A stretch of DNA of 64,000 bases, from positions 300,690 through 364,689 of the forward strand of contig NZ_ATXB01000002.1 of NCBI RefSeq assembly GCF_000421465.1, read 5' to 3'. Shown here piece by piece: positions 1 through 7,779 of the stretch (the first letter of the stretch is position 1; each line of letters starts with the position of its first letter). The notes below the pieces were generated by a model that had not been told where the DNA came from, did no database searches, and was given only the letters and a program-made list of their open reading frames with translations. Made by a program: the position numbers and the translations under genes. This DNA comes from Methylohalobius crimeensis 10Ki. Its GTDB lineage: Bacteria; Pseudomonadota; Gammaproteobacteria; Methylococcales; Methylothermaceae.

Positions 1-588
1 TCCATTTCCACTGCCGTTGCCGCTAAATGTCTTCCATTGGTGGAAGTCTTCATCGAATTTACTCCAGTGAAACCGGTAGTAGTTTTTCGCGGGCAGGTCC
101 TTCTTAACGATCTCGAGGTATCCCAGCTTCTTGAGCCGTTTGCAGGCCTCGCGCTGCTGGAAATGGGACAGGGCGGCTTCGTGCTCAATCTTCTCCCGGG
201 TCTTGTAGATCTCCTGCTCGCTCACTTTTTCACGCCAATACAGGAATTGGCACAGAAAGACCGAAGTCTCGATGCTCCCGAAAAATCGAGCAATTTCAGG
301 ATAAAAAGCAATTGGTTTGCCCAGAGCGTTCTTGCAGTCCACCCGCCCGGCAGGTTTGACGCGGGAACTGCGGATATAGGAAGGCAACCAATTTGGATCA
401 GGGTAAATATCCGGTCGTACGTCATACGGTTTGATCCTGCCTTCCATGATTTCGACGAGTTGAAGCACCCGTTCGGCCGGGACACCATTCCTTTCCCATT
501 TCCTGACGGCCTGATAACTTACCCCGAGCCTGTCGGCAAGCTTGGTTATCCCGTTAAAATGCCGTATAGCGATTTGGATGGTATTCAT
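1..588 (-). CDS. Cro-like HTH fused to phage replication-type winged-helix protein (partial)
   Basis: The open frame runs from an ATG at 588 to the window edge with no stop (196 codons seen, C-terminus missing). Residues about 10-50 form a Cro/YdaS-type helix-turn-helix (KLADRLGVSYQAVRKWE). From about residue 80 the sequence looks like the winged-helix part of phage replication (O-type, helicase-loading) proteins, with NALGKPIAFYPEIARFFG, LCQFLYWREKVS and a PAKNYYRFHW segment. It is divergent from the CI-like repressor at 665, the usual lambdoid immunity arrangement. Here, though, the Cro-like domain and the replication domain share one polypeptide. The opposite-strand frame over the same bases is an artefact. 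Family placement is by sequence feel; the replication role is inferred. Confidence 0.72.
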   Translation of the reverse strand, partial: MNTIQIAIRHFNGITKLADRLGVSYQAVRKWERNGVPAERVLQLVEIMEGRIKPYDVRPDIYPDPNWLPSYIRSSRVKPAGRVDCKNALGKPIAFYPEIARFFGSIETSVFLCQFLYWREKVSEQEIYKTREKIEHEAALSHFQQREACKRLKKLGYLEIVKKDLPAKNYYRFHWSKFDEDFHQWKTFSGNGSGNG

Positions 589-596
589 GCCCCGAG

Positions 597-625
597 AGGT
601 TAGAACCGCATGTTACACATGTCAA
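597..625 (-). promoter_or_regulatory. Leftward promoter of the Cro-like/replication gene
   Basis: A perfect -35 TTGACA (625..620, minus strand), a 17-nt spacer and a weaker -10 TAACCT (602..597). The predicted start of transcription lies within a few bases of the ATG at 588, so the transcript would be leaderless or nearly so. Confidence 0.45.
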
Positions 626-672
626 GCACCTTAAATGACTGTTACCCGTCATATAATGGAACCTATGGTTAC
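611..672. promoter_or_regulatory. Divergent immunity/operator region with repeated GTTAC
   Basis: GTTAC occurs at 612-616, 641-645 and 668-672. An 18-bp imperfect palindrome, ATGAC-8-GTCAT, spans 635-652. Both divergent promoters lie here. The same GTTAC core reappears as an inverted pair at 1502-1532, so these are plausible repressor or Cro operators. This is inference; no footprint data exist in the sequence. Confidence 0.4.
652..657 (+). promoter_or_regulatory. -10 element of the repressor promoter
   Basis: A perfect TATAAT ends 7 bases before the ATG at 665, with no recognisable -35 at the normal distance. Transcription would begin at or just before the start codon, giving a leaderless mRNA. 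Lambda cI transcribed from PRM is also leaderless. The missing -35 fits a promoter that needs activation. Confidence 0.45.
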
Positions 673-1372
673 TGACCAAGAAAAAAGATTCTCGGAAAGA
701 CTGAACAAGGCGCTGGACGAAATCGGAGTGCCCCCCAAGGGGAAGGGTCGCCAGACGGCTGTCGCCAAGATGTTTGGCGTGTCTCAGAAAGGCGCGAGGA
801 AATGGCTCGAGGCCGAAGGGATGCCGGAACCCAAAAGGTTGGAGCAAATCGCGAAAAAATGCGGCGTCAATATCGAGTGGTTGTGGGGAGGGCGCGGCCC
901 CATGCGGCCAAAATCAATCCACGAAGCAAGGGACATTGAACCCGGCCCCGATATCGGTATCATCTTGTCTATTCCTATCGTCGGCAATACCCAGGCAGGA
1001 CCGGACAAAGCATGGGAAGAGCTGGGGTATCCGGCCGGATATGGAGAGGAATACGTGGATATCCCATCCAAAGACGTCCATGCCTATGCCTTGCGAATAG
1101 CGGGAGACAGCATGGAACCCCGCATGCGCGAGGGAGAGGTCGTGGTGGTCTATCCCAGCGAAGAACCCATGCCCGGAGACGAGGTGGTGGTGCGAACGAA
1201 ATCCGGGGAAGTCATGGTGAAAAGCCTGGTTTACATCCGCGGCGGGCGTGTCGCGCTGGATAGTGTGTCGAACAAGTATGGCCGTATCGTGCGCCACCTG
1301 GATGACATCGAACTAATGCACCCGATTGCGGGAGTTATGAGACCGCAATCGATCAAACACCGAAAGCTTTGA
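665..1372 (+). CDS. CI/LexA-type phage repressor (HTH + S24 peptidase)
   Basis: 235 residues if started at the ATG at 665, chosen because it sits at the expected transcription start of the TATAAT at 652. ATGs at 635 and 656 are alternatives. The N-terminal HTH (about residues 28-60, TAVAKMFGVSQKGARKWLE) is followed by an S24 domain. An Ala-Gly pair (NTQAG, about 111-112) is the likely self-cleavage site. GDSMEP carries the nucleophile Ser149, and the general base is Lys about 186 (VMVK). These are the features of a RecA-sensitive prophage repressor that represses lytic genes until SOS induction. It faces away from the Cro-like gene, completing an immunity switch. Confidence 0.9.
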   Translation: MVTDQEKRFSERLNKALDEIGVPPKGKGRQTAVAKMFGVSQKGARKWLEAEGMPEPKRLEQIAKKCGVNIEWLWGGRGPMRPKSIHEARDIEPGPDIGIILSIPIVGNTQAGPDKAWEELGYPAGYGEEYVDIPSKDVHAYALRIAGDSMEPRMREGEVVVVYPSEEPMPGDEVVVRTKSGEVMVKSLVYIRGGRVALDSVSNKYGRIVRHLDDIELMHPIAGVMRPQSIKHRKL

Positions 1373-1501
1373 CATTCTACAGCCACCAAAGCGGAAAAAT
1401 TACAGTCCAGTACTATAGCGGTTGAATCCCGCCCCGGACGTGAGTCGATCCAAATAACCACCCTTTCACCAATCCACGAAAAGTAATCGCTCGCCAAAAC
1501 A

Positions 1502-1546
1502 AGTTACTTATAGTTATTGACATAAAGTAACTGTGGGTTCTATTAT
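1502..1546 (+). promoter_or_regulatory. Promoter with overlapping inverted-repeat operator
   Basis: TTGACA (1517-1522), an 18-nt spacer and TATTAT (1541-1546) make a strong sigma70-type promoter for the small genes at 1582 and 1873. AGTTACTT (1502-1509) and AAGTAACT (1525-1532) form a perfect 8-bp inverted repeat flanking the -35. Its GTTAC core matches the sites between the repressor and the Cro-like gene, so control by the same repressor is likely. Confidence 0.6.
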
Positions 1547-1581
1547 TTGCTTGCATCAAGACAAATTAGGAGAACCCGAAC

Positions 1582-1845
1582 ATGAATCCAGCAGAAATTC
1601 GCAACAACAAGTTGAATTTCCAGAAAGCCAATCACTGCGTGAGAAGGCTATTCAAGCAAGGTTTCGATGTGACGGCGATCGATTTGCATGGAGGTCGTCC
1701 CAAGATCGAGATTGCATTTCAACCGAAATGCAGGCGTCTGGGTGGTGTCTGGTACCGCCGAAGATCGAATGGGGCAGGCAGCATCTATCGCATGGCCGCC
1801 CTGGTCTCGGGGTGCCAGGTGGAATGGGAAGAAGCCACCCATTAA
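1582..1845 (+). CDS. Small basic phage protein of unknown function
   Basis: 87 residues, preceded by a good ribosome binding site (AGGAG, 1569-1573) about 8 bases from the ATG. Rich in Arg, Lys and Asn with no signal or membrane segment. I do not recognise a family. It is the first gene after the strong promoter at 1517 and lies just before the excisionase-like gene, so it probably belongs to the integration/excision or early module. Confidence 0.6.
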   Translation: MNPAEIRNNKLNFQKANHCVRRLFKQGFDVTAIDLHGGRPKIEIAFQPKCRRLGGVWYRRRSNGAGSIYRMAALVSGCQVEWEEATH

Positions 1846-1872
1846 GGCAAAACTCGCAATTCGACCGCAAGA

Positions 1873-2178
1873 ATGAACGATACCTTGACCACTCAAGAAG
1901 CCGCCGAGCTTATGAAAATCTCGCCGGGCGAACTTCTTAAATTGGCAGTTGACGGCGAGATTCCCGGCATTTGCTTTGGAGACGAAGCAAAGGGGATCCG
2001 TCGCAAAGGGCGCCCGTCCACATGGGTCTTCTTACGAGAAGACTTACTTGCCTATCTTAAGGAACGAGCCAGAAAAGAACAGGCCAGGCGGCTGGCCAGG
2101 GGCGGGAGCGCTATCGAAACTCCTCGCACACAGTCAGGGCGACGTCGTGGATCTGTCGATCTGAACCGTTTACCATAA
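1873..2178 (+). CDS. Excisionase-like helix-turn-helix protein
   Basis: 101 residues. The N-terminal half (LTTQEAAELMKISPGELLKL ... STWVFLREDLLAYL) has the winged HTH pattern of excisionase and MerR-like small DNA-binding proteins. The tail is basic. It ends 9 bases inside the convergent integrase gene, the position expected for a recombination directionality factor. The exact role (Xis or regulator) cannot be settled from sequence. Confidence 0.65.
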   Translation: MNDTLTTQEAAELMKISPGELLKLAVDGEIPGICFGDEAKGIRRKGRPSTWVFLREDLLAYLKERARKEQARRLARGGSAIETPRTQSGRRRGSVDLNRLP

Positions 2179-3291
2179 ATTTCCAACAAGGTCGGATCCA
2201 CGCAGGCTGGCATAGCGCTTCAGAGTGGCAAGAGTTCTGTGACCTGTAATCCTGGCGATCTGAACATCGGTCAAGGTGGTGCGCTCATAAAGTCGGCAGG
2301 TCGCTTCATGACGCAGGTCGTGGAAACGAAGATCATCGCAACCAGCCAAGTGAGCGATTCGTCGCCACTTGGCTGAAAGCATTGAAGTGGTCCGACTTAG
2401 CGAGCCTTGGCTACCATCCCACCACGGGAATAAGCGTCCATCCTCATGATGAAAGCCCTCCATTCCCCCCTCCTGAGCCTCCACGACCGAGAGGTAATGC
2501 TTGATGACGGCAACGGCCACAGAAGACAACGGAACCTGCCGCTTATCTCCGTTCTTCGTTTTATCCAGGAACACGGTCCGCTTTTCCAAGTCCACCTGAT
2601 CCAAACTCAGAGTGTACATTTCCCTCAACCGCATGGCGGTTTCAATCGCCAATTGAAATAGGCCCTCCCAGGCGGCAATCCATTTTCCATCGATAGGACG
2701 TTCACGGCCTGATGGTTTTTCGAGGGACAAAACACGACGAATAGCATCCTCTTCACCTGGTTCCAATCGCCGATCCCGCTCAACGTCCGCTCGTAATTCG
2801 CCGTCATGAGATGTATAGCTGGCATATTTTTTGGGCAACTGCCGGAACGGATTGGATGGAGCGAGCTCCGCCAACACACACCAATCCAAGCACCGGGCCA
2901 GTGCCCCGACCTTTTTCCGAATAGTCCCCGGTGCCAACCTGTCTTCCCGCTTCATCGACTGAATCCAGGCTAAAACCCAGTGCACATCGAGCCGTGTCAC
3001 GGGAAGTGTACGAATATCCTGGGCAAGGCGTCCAAGCAGTTCACTGTCGTGAACCGACACGTGAGAACCGCGGAGGTAGCGATCCACCCATTGGCCGACG
3101 GTCGTTTCTGATTCCCTGGCTTGTTGCAGCCCCTCCGGAATCACTCCGCGGTCGAGCAGTTGCTCCAGGCGACGGGAATAATGCCTGGCTTCTTCTTCAG
3201 TATCGAAGGTGGCGTAATGAGGTTTCGGCAGGATGGACCGACGGATCGTCACCTGCCAGGTACCATTGGCGCGCTGTCTGATGGTGGCCAT
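2170..3291 (-). CDS. int: Tyrosine-type site-specific integrase
   Basis: 373 residues. N-terminal residues 1-60 resemble the AP2-like arm-binding domain (ANGTWQVTIRRS...YATFDTEEEARHYSRRLEQ). A core-binding SAM-like domain follows (about 63-160), then the catalytic domain with Arg221 (AMRLRE), Lys246 (KTKNG), His324-Arg327 (HDLRH), His351 (GHRTLATLKRY) and nucleophile Tyr360. All expected catalytic residues are present, so the protein should be active. It starts 159 bases from the 3' end of tRNA-Cys, the presumed attachment site. Confidence 0.93.
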   Translation of the reverse strand: MATIRQRANGTWQVTIRRSILPKPHYATFDTEEEARHYSRRLEQLLDRGVIPEGLQQARESETTVGQWVDRYLRGSHVSVHDSELLGRLAQDIRTLPVTRLDVHWVLAWIQSMKREDRLAPGTIRKKVGALARCLDWCVLAELAPSNPFRQLPKKYASYTSHDGELRADVERDRRLEPGEEDAIRRVLSLEKPSGRERPIDGKWIAAWEGLFQLAIETAMRLREMYTLSLDQVDLEKRTVFLDKTKNGDKRQVPLSSVAVAVIKHYLSVVEAQEGGMEGFHHEDGRLFPWWDGSQGSLSRTTSMLSAKWRRIAHLAGCDDLRFHDLRHEATCRLYERTTLTDVQIARITGHRTLATLKRYASLRGSDLVGNLW

Positions 3292-3449
3292 TCGCGTAAA
3301 CGGACTTTTTGGCTATCAATGCGTGGCATTTGCCACACTTTTGCCGATTTTTTGGGTATTTTTAACCGTTTTTCGCGATTTTCGCAACCACGGATTAACG
3401 ATCCGTGATCGTGTAAATTTTACAATCTATTGATTTTGCTGGAAAAATA
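3292..3449. other. Presumed attL side of the integrated element
   Basis: 158 bp between the integrase start and the 3' end of tRNA-Cys. It is AT-richer than the flanks and gene-free. Integration into the tRNA 3' end is the usual pattern for this integrase class. The crossover core would be the tRNA-Cys 3' segment near 3450-3475. The matching attR is outside the window, so the direct repeat cannot be shown. Confidence 0.4.
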
Positions 3450-3523
3450 TGGAGGCTGCGGTCGGAATCGAACCGGCGTACACGGCTTTGCAGGCCGCTG
3501 CATAACCACTCTGCCACGCAGCC
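3450..3523 (-). tRNA. tRNA-Cys (GCA)
   Basis: 74 nt including encoded CCA. The acceptor stem GGCTGCG/CGCAGCC closes, the anticodon loop reads CTGCAAA (GCA) and the T arm contains GGTTCGATTCC. It lies downstream of tRNA-Gly on the same strand and is the likely integration target of the adjacent integrase. Confidence 0.95.
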
Positions 3524-3567
3524 TTAAGGGAATCGAACAACCGCCCTGGGCGCGGCTTTGGAAGGAT

Positions 3568-3643
3568 TGGAGCGGGAAACGGGATTCGAACCCGCGACCC
3601 CAACCTTGGCAAGGTTGTGCTCTACCAGCTGAGCTATTCCCGC
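3568..3643 (-). tRNA. tRNA-Gly (GCC)
   Basis: 76 nt including encoded CCA. The acceptor stem GCGGGAA/TTCCCGC pairs, the D arm is AGCTCAGCTGGTAGAGC, the anticodon is GCC and the T loop is GGTTCGAATCC. It is the first gene of a Gly-Cys tRNA pair read from the promoter at 3686. Confidence 0.96.
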
Positions 3644-3658
3644 GTTGTTAGATGCGTT

Positions 3659-3686
3659 ATTTTAAGCAGCTGAATCTGGCTGTCAA
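3659..3686 (-). promoter_or_regulatory. tRNA operon promoter
   Basis: On the minus strand, TTGACA (3686..3681), a 16-nt spacer and TAAAAT (3664..3659) lie about 15 bases before the tRNA-Gly 5' end. It is a near-consensus sigma70 promoter suited to stable RNA. Confidence 0.7.
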
Positions 3687-3812
3687 GGGAAAATTGGACC
3701 GAGGGGTATCGAATGGCGCGGTTGAGTCGGGATACACCGCCTGATACGCTAGCTCCCAAGATTTTGTCGGTGTATTTTCAGAGGACCTCCAACCGGTCAG
3801 GATTATCTCGCC

Positions 3813-4346
3813 ATGCCTTCCAACCAACGCATCGAAGCCATCCGGGCCGACATCACCCAATTGGAAGTGGACGCCATCGTCAACGCCGCCAACCGCTCGC
3901 TGCTCGGCGGCGGCGGGGTGGACGGAGCGATCCACCGAGCCGCGGGTCCCCGGTTGCTGGAGGCGTGCCGGAAATTAGGCGGGTGTCCGACCGGCAAGGC
4001 CAAGGCGACCCCGGGATTCAATCTACCCGCCAAGTACGTACTCCACGCGGTCGGCCCTGTCTGGCACGGCGGCGATCGAGGGGAAGACGAGCTGTTGGCT
4101 TCCTGCTATCGGGAATGCATGCGCCTGGCCCGGGAATACGATGTTCGCACCCTCGCTTTTCCGGCCATTTCCTGCGGAGTCTACGGCTTTCCGCTGGAAC
4201 GGGCGGCCCCCATCGCCATCCGTACCCTGACCGAAGCCCTGGATGCCAACCCCCGAATCGAAAAAGTTTATCTGGTCGGTTTCGACGAAACCGTACGCCA
4301 CACGTATGAGGATTACCTGAGCCAGCTGAGGGAAAGCGATGATTGA
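3813..4346 (+). CDS. Macro-domain ADP-ribose hydrolase (YmdB/MacroD type)
   Basis: 177 residues, essentially one macro domain. The [20 protein letters not shown] segment and [10 protein letters not shown] are the ADP-ribose-binding loops of the O-acetyl-ADP-ribose deacetylase / mono-ADP-ribosyl hydrolase class. No signal peptide is present, so it acts in the cytosol. It overlaps the following M18 aminopeptidase start by 8 bases, indicating co-translation. The substrate (O-acetyl-ADP-ribose or ADP-ribosylated protein) cannot be chosen from sequence. Confidence 0.9.
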   Translation: MPSNQRIEAIRADITQLEVDAIVNAANRSLLGGGGVDGAIHRAAGPRLLEACRKLGGCPTGKAKATPGFNLPAKYVLHAVGPVWHGGDRGEDELLASCYRECMRLAREYDVRTLAFPAISCGVYGFPLERAAPIAIRTLTEALDANPRIEKVYLVGFDETVRHTYEDYLSQLRESDD

Positions 4347-5661
4347 TTCGAACCAGCGCCGTCAAACCGAAGTCCTGCTGCGTTTCATCGACGCCTCCCC
4401 GAGCCCCTGGCACGCCGCCACCACCATGGCGGAATGGCTGGAAGAAGAGGGATTCCAATGTCTGGACGAACGCGAGTCGTGGGTGCTGGAGCCGTCCGGT
4501 CGTTATTACGTGATCCGAGACGATTCCTCCCTGATCGCTTTTATTGTCGGCGCCGATCCTTTGACCGAAGCGGGTTTCCGCATCGTCGGCGCCCACACCG
4601 ATTCGCCCGGTCTGCGCCTCAAGCCCAATCCGGCCCATGCCGCCGAACCCATGCTGCGGCTAGGGGCGGAGGTTTACGGCAGCCCCATTCTCGCCACGTG
4701 GACCGACCGCGACCTGAGCCTGGCCGGCCGGGTGGCCTTGCGCGGCGAGACGCCTACCGTCTGCCTGGTGGATTTCGAGGAGGCGCTGGTGCGCTTGCCC
4801 AACCTGGCCATTCACATGAACCGGGAGGTGAATGAAAACGGCTTGAAGCTGGACAAGCAAACCGAATTGCCGCTGCTGCTGGCGGTGTTGGAAGAGGAAC
4901 TGCCCCCCGCCGAACGGTTCACGAATCTTCTGGCCGACCGCTTGGATTGCCCCCCCGAATCGATTTTGAGCTGGGAATTCAACGTTTACGACACCCAGCA
5001 AGGGGCTTTCTGGGGGCCGGAAAGCGAGTTCATCGCTTCCAGTCAGCTGGATAACCTCGCCTCCTGCCACGCCGCGCTCGAGGCACTGGTGGCCGAGGAC
5101 GAAGCCTCCGCGACCCGGGTCTGCGCCTTTTTCGACCACGAGGAAATCGGCTCGGAGAGTTTCAAGGGGGCGGCGGGCAGCTTCCTCGGCGATATCCTGA
5201 CCCGGATCGGCGCCGCGCTGGATTCGGAATCCGCCGACCGGCAACAGCGCGCCCTGGCCGCCAGTTTTATGATCAGTGCGGACATGACCCACGCCTATCA
5301 ACCCAACTTCGCCTGGGGCTACGAATCGGAGCACAAGATCACCGTCAACCGGGGACCGGCGATCAAAATCAACGCCAATCTGCGCTACACCACGGAAACC
5401 TTTTCCCAGGCCTTATTCATCGGCTGGTGCGAGGAGGCGGCCGTTCCCTGGCAACGCTACGTCCACCGCAGCGACCTTCCCTGCGGCTCCACCATTGGCC
5501 CCCTCGCTTCCGCCCGCTTGGGGATGCGCAGTATCGACGTGGGCAATCCCCTCTGGGCCATGCACAGCGCGCGCGAAAGCGCCGGCGCCTGCGATCACCC
5601 CTGGATGATCCAAGTGCTGGCGCGGTTTTTCGCCTGCCCCCGGATTCCGGTCAACGGCTAG
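4339..5661 (+). CDS. M18 family aspartyl aminopeptidase
   Basis: 440 residues, normal family length. Motifs typical of the dinuclear-zinc M18 peptidases are present: [13 protein letters not shown] (first metal His-Thr-Asp), FDHEEIGS (Glu-Glu), [12 protein letters not shown] and [11 protein letters not shown]. The predicted reaction is removal of N-terminal acidic residues from peptides in the cytosol. The start overlaps the macro-domain gene, so the two are probably one transcript. Confidence 0.93.
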   Translation: MIDSNQRRQTEVLLRFIDASPSPWHAATTMAEWLEEEGFQCLDERESWVLEPSGRYYVIRDDSSLIAFIVGADPLTEAGFRIVGAHTDSPGLRLKPNPAHAAEPMLRLGAEVYGSPILATWTDRDLSLAGRVALRGETPTVCLVDFEEALVRLPNLAIHMNREVNENGLKLDKQTELPLLLAVLEEELPPAERFTNLLADRLDCPPESILSWEFNVYDTQQGAFWGPESEFIASSQLDNLASCHAALEALVAEDEASATRVCAFFDHEEIGSESFKGAAGSFLGDILTRIGAALDSESADRQQRALAASFMISADMTHAYQPNFAWGYESEHKITVNRGPAIKINANLRYTTETFSQALFIGWCEEAAVPWQRYVHRSDLPCGSTIGPLASARLGMRSIDVGNPLWAMHSARESAGACDHPWMIQVLARFFACPRIPVNG

Positions 5662-5687
5662 GATCTGCTCACGTTCCAGGGGAGAGG

Positions 5688-5707
5688 CGGGCGGAGCGCT
5701 CTGCCCG
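5688..5707. terminator. Hairpin between convergent genes
   Basis: CGGGCGGAGCGCTCTGCCCG forms a near-perfect palindrome between the convergent M18 aminopeptidase and purD genes. There is no clear T-run, so termination is only likely by position. Confidence 0.4.
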
Positions 5708-5716
5708 GCTTTCACG

Positions 5717-7009
5717 TCACCCCCCCCTAATCTCACGCGCCACTGCGCGCCAACCGATGTCGCGGCGGAAATAGGCGTCGGGCCAACGGATCTTTTCCAC
5801 CTGCGCGTAGGCCTTGCGCTGGGCTTCGGCCACCCCGTCTCCCAGGGCGCAGACGCACAGCACCCGACCGCCGGCGGTGACCACGCGCTCGTTCTCCAGA
5901 CGGGTGCCGGCGTGGAAAACCTTGACGTCGGTCGATTCCTCGTCGGGCAGGCCTTCGATCGCATCGCCCTTGCGGTAATCGAAAGGATACCCCCCCGCCG
6001 CCATCACCACTCCCAGCGCGGCGCGCCGGTCCCATTCCGCTTGCCGGCCACCCAAATCGCCTGCCACGGCGGCCAGGCACAGCTCAGCCAAATCGCTTTC
6101 CAGCCGCAGCAAGATGGGCTGGGTTTCCGGATCTCCCATGCGGCAGTTGAACTCCAACACCTTGGGTTGGCCGTCGGGAGCAATCATCAAGCCGGCATAC
6201 AGAAAACCCGTATAAGGCGTACCGTCGGCCGTCATCCCTTGAACGGTGGGCTGAATCACCTGATTCAAGACGCGCTGCTCGATTTCCGGGGTAATCACCG
6301 ACGCCGGAGAATAGGCCCCCATGCCGCCGGTATTGGGACCCTGGTCGCCGTCCTGCAGCGGCTTGTGATCCTGAGAGGTGGCCAGGGCGAGGACGTTCTC
6401 GCCGTCGGCCATCACCATGAAGCTGGCCTCCTCCCCTTCCAGAAATTCCTCGATCACCACCCGCCGGCCGGCTTCCCCGAAGACGCCTTCGGCCATCATC
6501 CGTCGAACGGCCTCAATCGCCTCCGACTCGCTTCGGGCGATCACTACCCCCTTGCCCGCCGCCAAGCCGTCGGCCTTGATGACGATCGGGGTTCCCTGGC
6601 TGCGAATGTAGTCCACCGCCGCTTCCGCTTCGGTGAAAGTGGCGTAGGCCGCGGTGGGAATGCGGTGGCGCTGCATGAAATCCTTGCAGAACGCCTTGGA
6701 CCCCTCCAATCGAGCCGCCGCCTGACTGGGTCCGAAGCAAGGCAGCCCACGGGTTTGGAAAAGGTCGACCACCCCCGCCACCAAGGGCGCTTCCGGCCCC
6801 ACCACGGTGAGATCGACTTTCTCCTCCCGAGCGAAATCCGCCAAACCGCTAAGGTCTTCCGCGGGAATGGCGACGTTTTCCACTTTGGGTTCCAAAGCCG
6901 TGCCCGCATTTCCCGGCGCCACGTACACTTTTTCCACCTCGGCCGAATGGGCCATCTTCCAGGCAAAAGCGTGCTCGCGGCCGCCGCCGCCGATAATCAA
7001 TACCTTCAT
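5717..7009 (-). CDS. purD: Phosphoribosylamine-glycine ligase
   Basis: 430 residues, full length. It starts with the Rossmann-like GGGGREHAFAWK and contains the ATP-grasp core (IVIKADGLAAGKGV; FLEGEEASFMVMADG; VLEFNCRMGDPETQ). It joins glycine to 5-phosphoribosylamine in purine synthesis. Here purD is not next to purH. It lies 12 bases after a glycine-zipper lipoprotein gene and runs convergently with the aminopeptidase. Confidence 0.97.
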   Translation of the reverse strand: MKVLIIGGGGREHAFAWKMAHSAEVEKVYVAPGNAGTALEPKVENVAIPAEDLSGLADFAREEKVDLTVVGPEAPLVAGVVDLFQTRGLPCFGPSQAAARLEGSKAFCKDFMQRHRIPTAAYATFTEAEAAVDYIRSQGTPIVIKADGLAAGKGVVIARSESEAIEAVRRMMAEGVFGEAGRRVVIEEFLEGEEASFMVMADGENVLALATSQDHKPLQDGDQGPNTGGMGAYSPASVITPEIEQRVLNQVIQPTVQGMTADGTPYTGFLYAGLMIAPDGQPKVLEFNCRMGDPETQPILLRLESDLAELCLAAVAGDLGGRQAEWDRRAALGVVMAAGGYPFDYRKGDAIEGLPDEESTDVKVFHAGTRLENERVVTAGGRVLCVCALGDGVAEAQRKAYAQVEKIRWPDAYFRRDIGWRAVAREIRGG

Positions 7010-7021
7010 TTACCGTCCTTT

Positions 7022-7459
7022 TCAGTAACGCTGTTCGGTTTTTTCACCTTCACAAACTTCGCGGATATGGTCCTCGACCAAGTTACCGCCTTGCCAGATT
7101 TTTTCGTGGACCTTGTGGCACCGGGTTCTGGCGTCGTAACCCAACGGTTGCGCCTCCACCCGCTGCCAACCGTCGTTGCTCTGGTAGGCGACCGACCGAC
7201 CGCTGAAAGCGGCTTCTCGGGCGGCGCGGGCGGCGATTTCGGTGGTGATCGCCCCCAAGGTGCCGCCCAACGCCCCGCCGATCAACGCGCCGCGCCAACG
7301 GTTGTTCTGGTCGATCAAGGCCCCGGCCGCCGCCCCGATGGCGCCGGCGGCGGTCGCCCCCTGATAGCTGTAGGGACTGTTGGTGCAAGCCGTCAAACCC
7401 ACCAGAAAACCTGCCAGGATCGCTCCGGCAACCATACGCTTGATGTACATGACTATCAC
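7022..7459 (-). CDS. Glycine-zipper lipoprotein
   Basis: 145 residues. A type II signal peptide ends in the lipobox LVGLTAC (about residues 19-25), followed by a glycine-zipper stretch (GAIGAAAGALID...GALIGGALGGTLGAI) like YMGG/OmpA-like-linker and SlyB-type outer-membrane lipoproteins. A Met three codons in is an alternative start. The C-terminal part has two Cys and no known domain. Role unknown; such proteins usually insert in or stabilise the outer membrane. Confidence 0.8.
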   Translation of the reverse strand: MIVMYIKRMVAGAILAGFLVGLTACTNSPYSYQGATAAGAIGAAAGALIDQNNRWRGALIGGALGGTLGAITTEIAARAAREAAFSGRSVAYQSNDGWQRVEAQPLGYDARTRCHKVHEKIWQGGNLVEDHIREVCEGEKTEQRY

Positions 7460-7500
7460 CTCAAGATTCTATTTCGGAATCACCCCCCGTTTATACCACC

Positions 7501-7779
7501 TCAAGCTGAAGCGATCCTGTACGCTCGTTCCCTCTCCTTTGCCCGCCGCTGGACGAAAGCCGCTGTTGTTCTAACCGCTACCGAACCATCCCAACGCAAT
7601 GCCAGCTCAGCCGCCTCCCGGGCCGCCTCTAAGCGCCCCGCTCGCAGGGCCCGCAGTGCCCGGGCCAAATAGCTGCGGGCGCGCCTCTCGGAGGCGATCG
7701 CCCTATTCAAATCGCAACCGCAGCGGCGGCATCGAGTACGATCCCTTAATCTCGCCCGGCATACGGGACAACGCTCCAT
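7501..7779 (-). CDS. Small zinc-ribbon protein of the Hsp70 module
   Basis: 92 residues. The first 25 contain a four-Cys ribbon (CPVCRARLRDRTRCRRCGC), followed by an Arg/Ala-rich helix resembling a single TPR-like hairpin. Its ATG overlaps the Hsp70 stop codon (TGATG), so it is translationally coupled to that gene. Unknown function. The context suggests a client adaptor or assembly factor for the non-canonical chaperone. Confidence 0.75.
   Translation of the reverse strand: MERCPVCRARLRDRTRCRRCGCDLNRAIASERRARSYLARALRALRAGRLEAAREAAELALRWDGSVAVRTTAAFVQRRAKERERAYRIASA

Noticed and set aside
37-603. A 188-codon plus-strand open frame at the window start.
   Set aside because: It is antisense to the well-supported Cro-like/replication gene on the minus strand and has no recognisable protein character.
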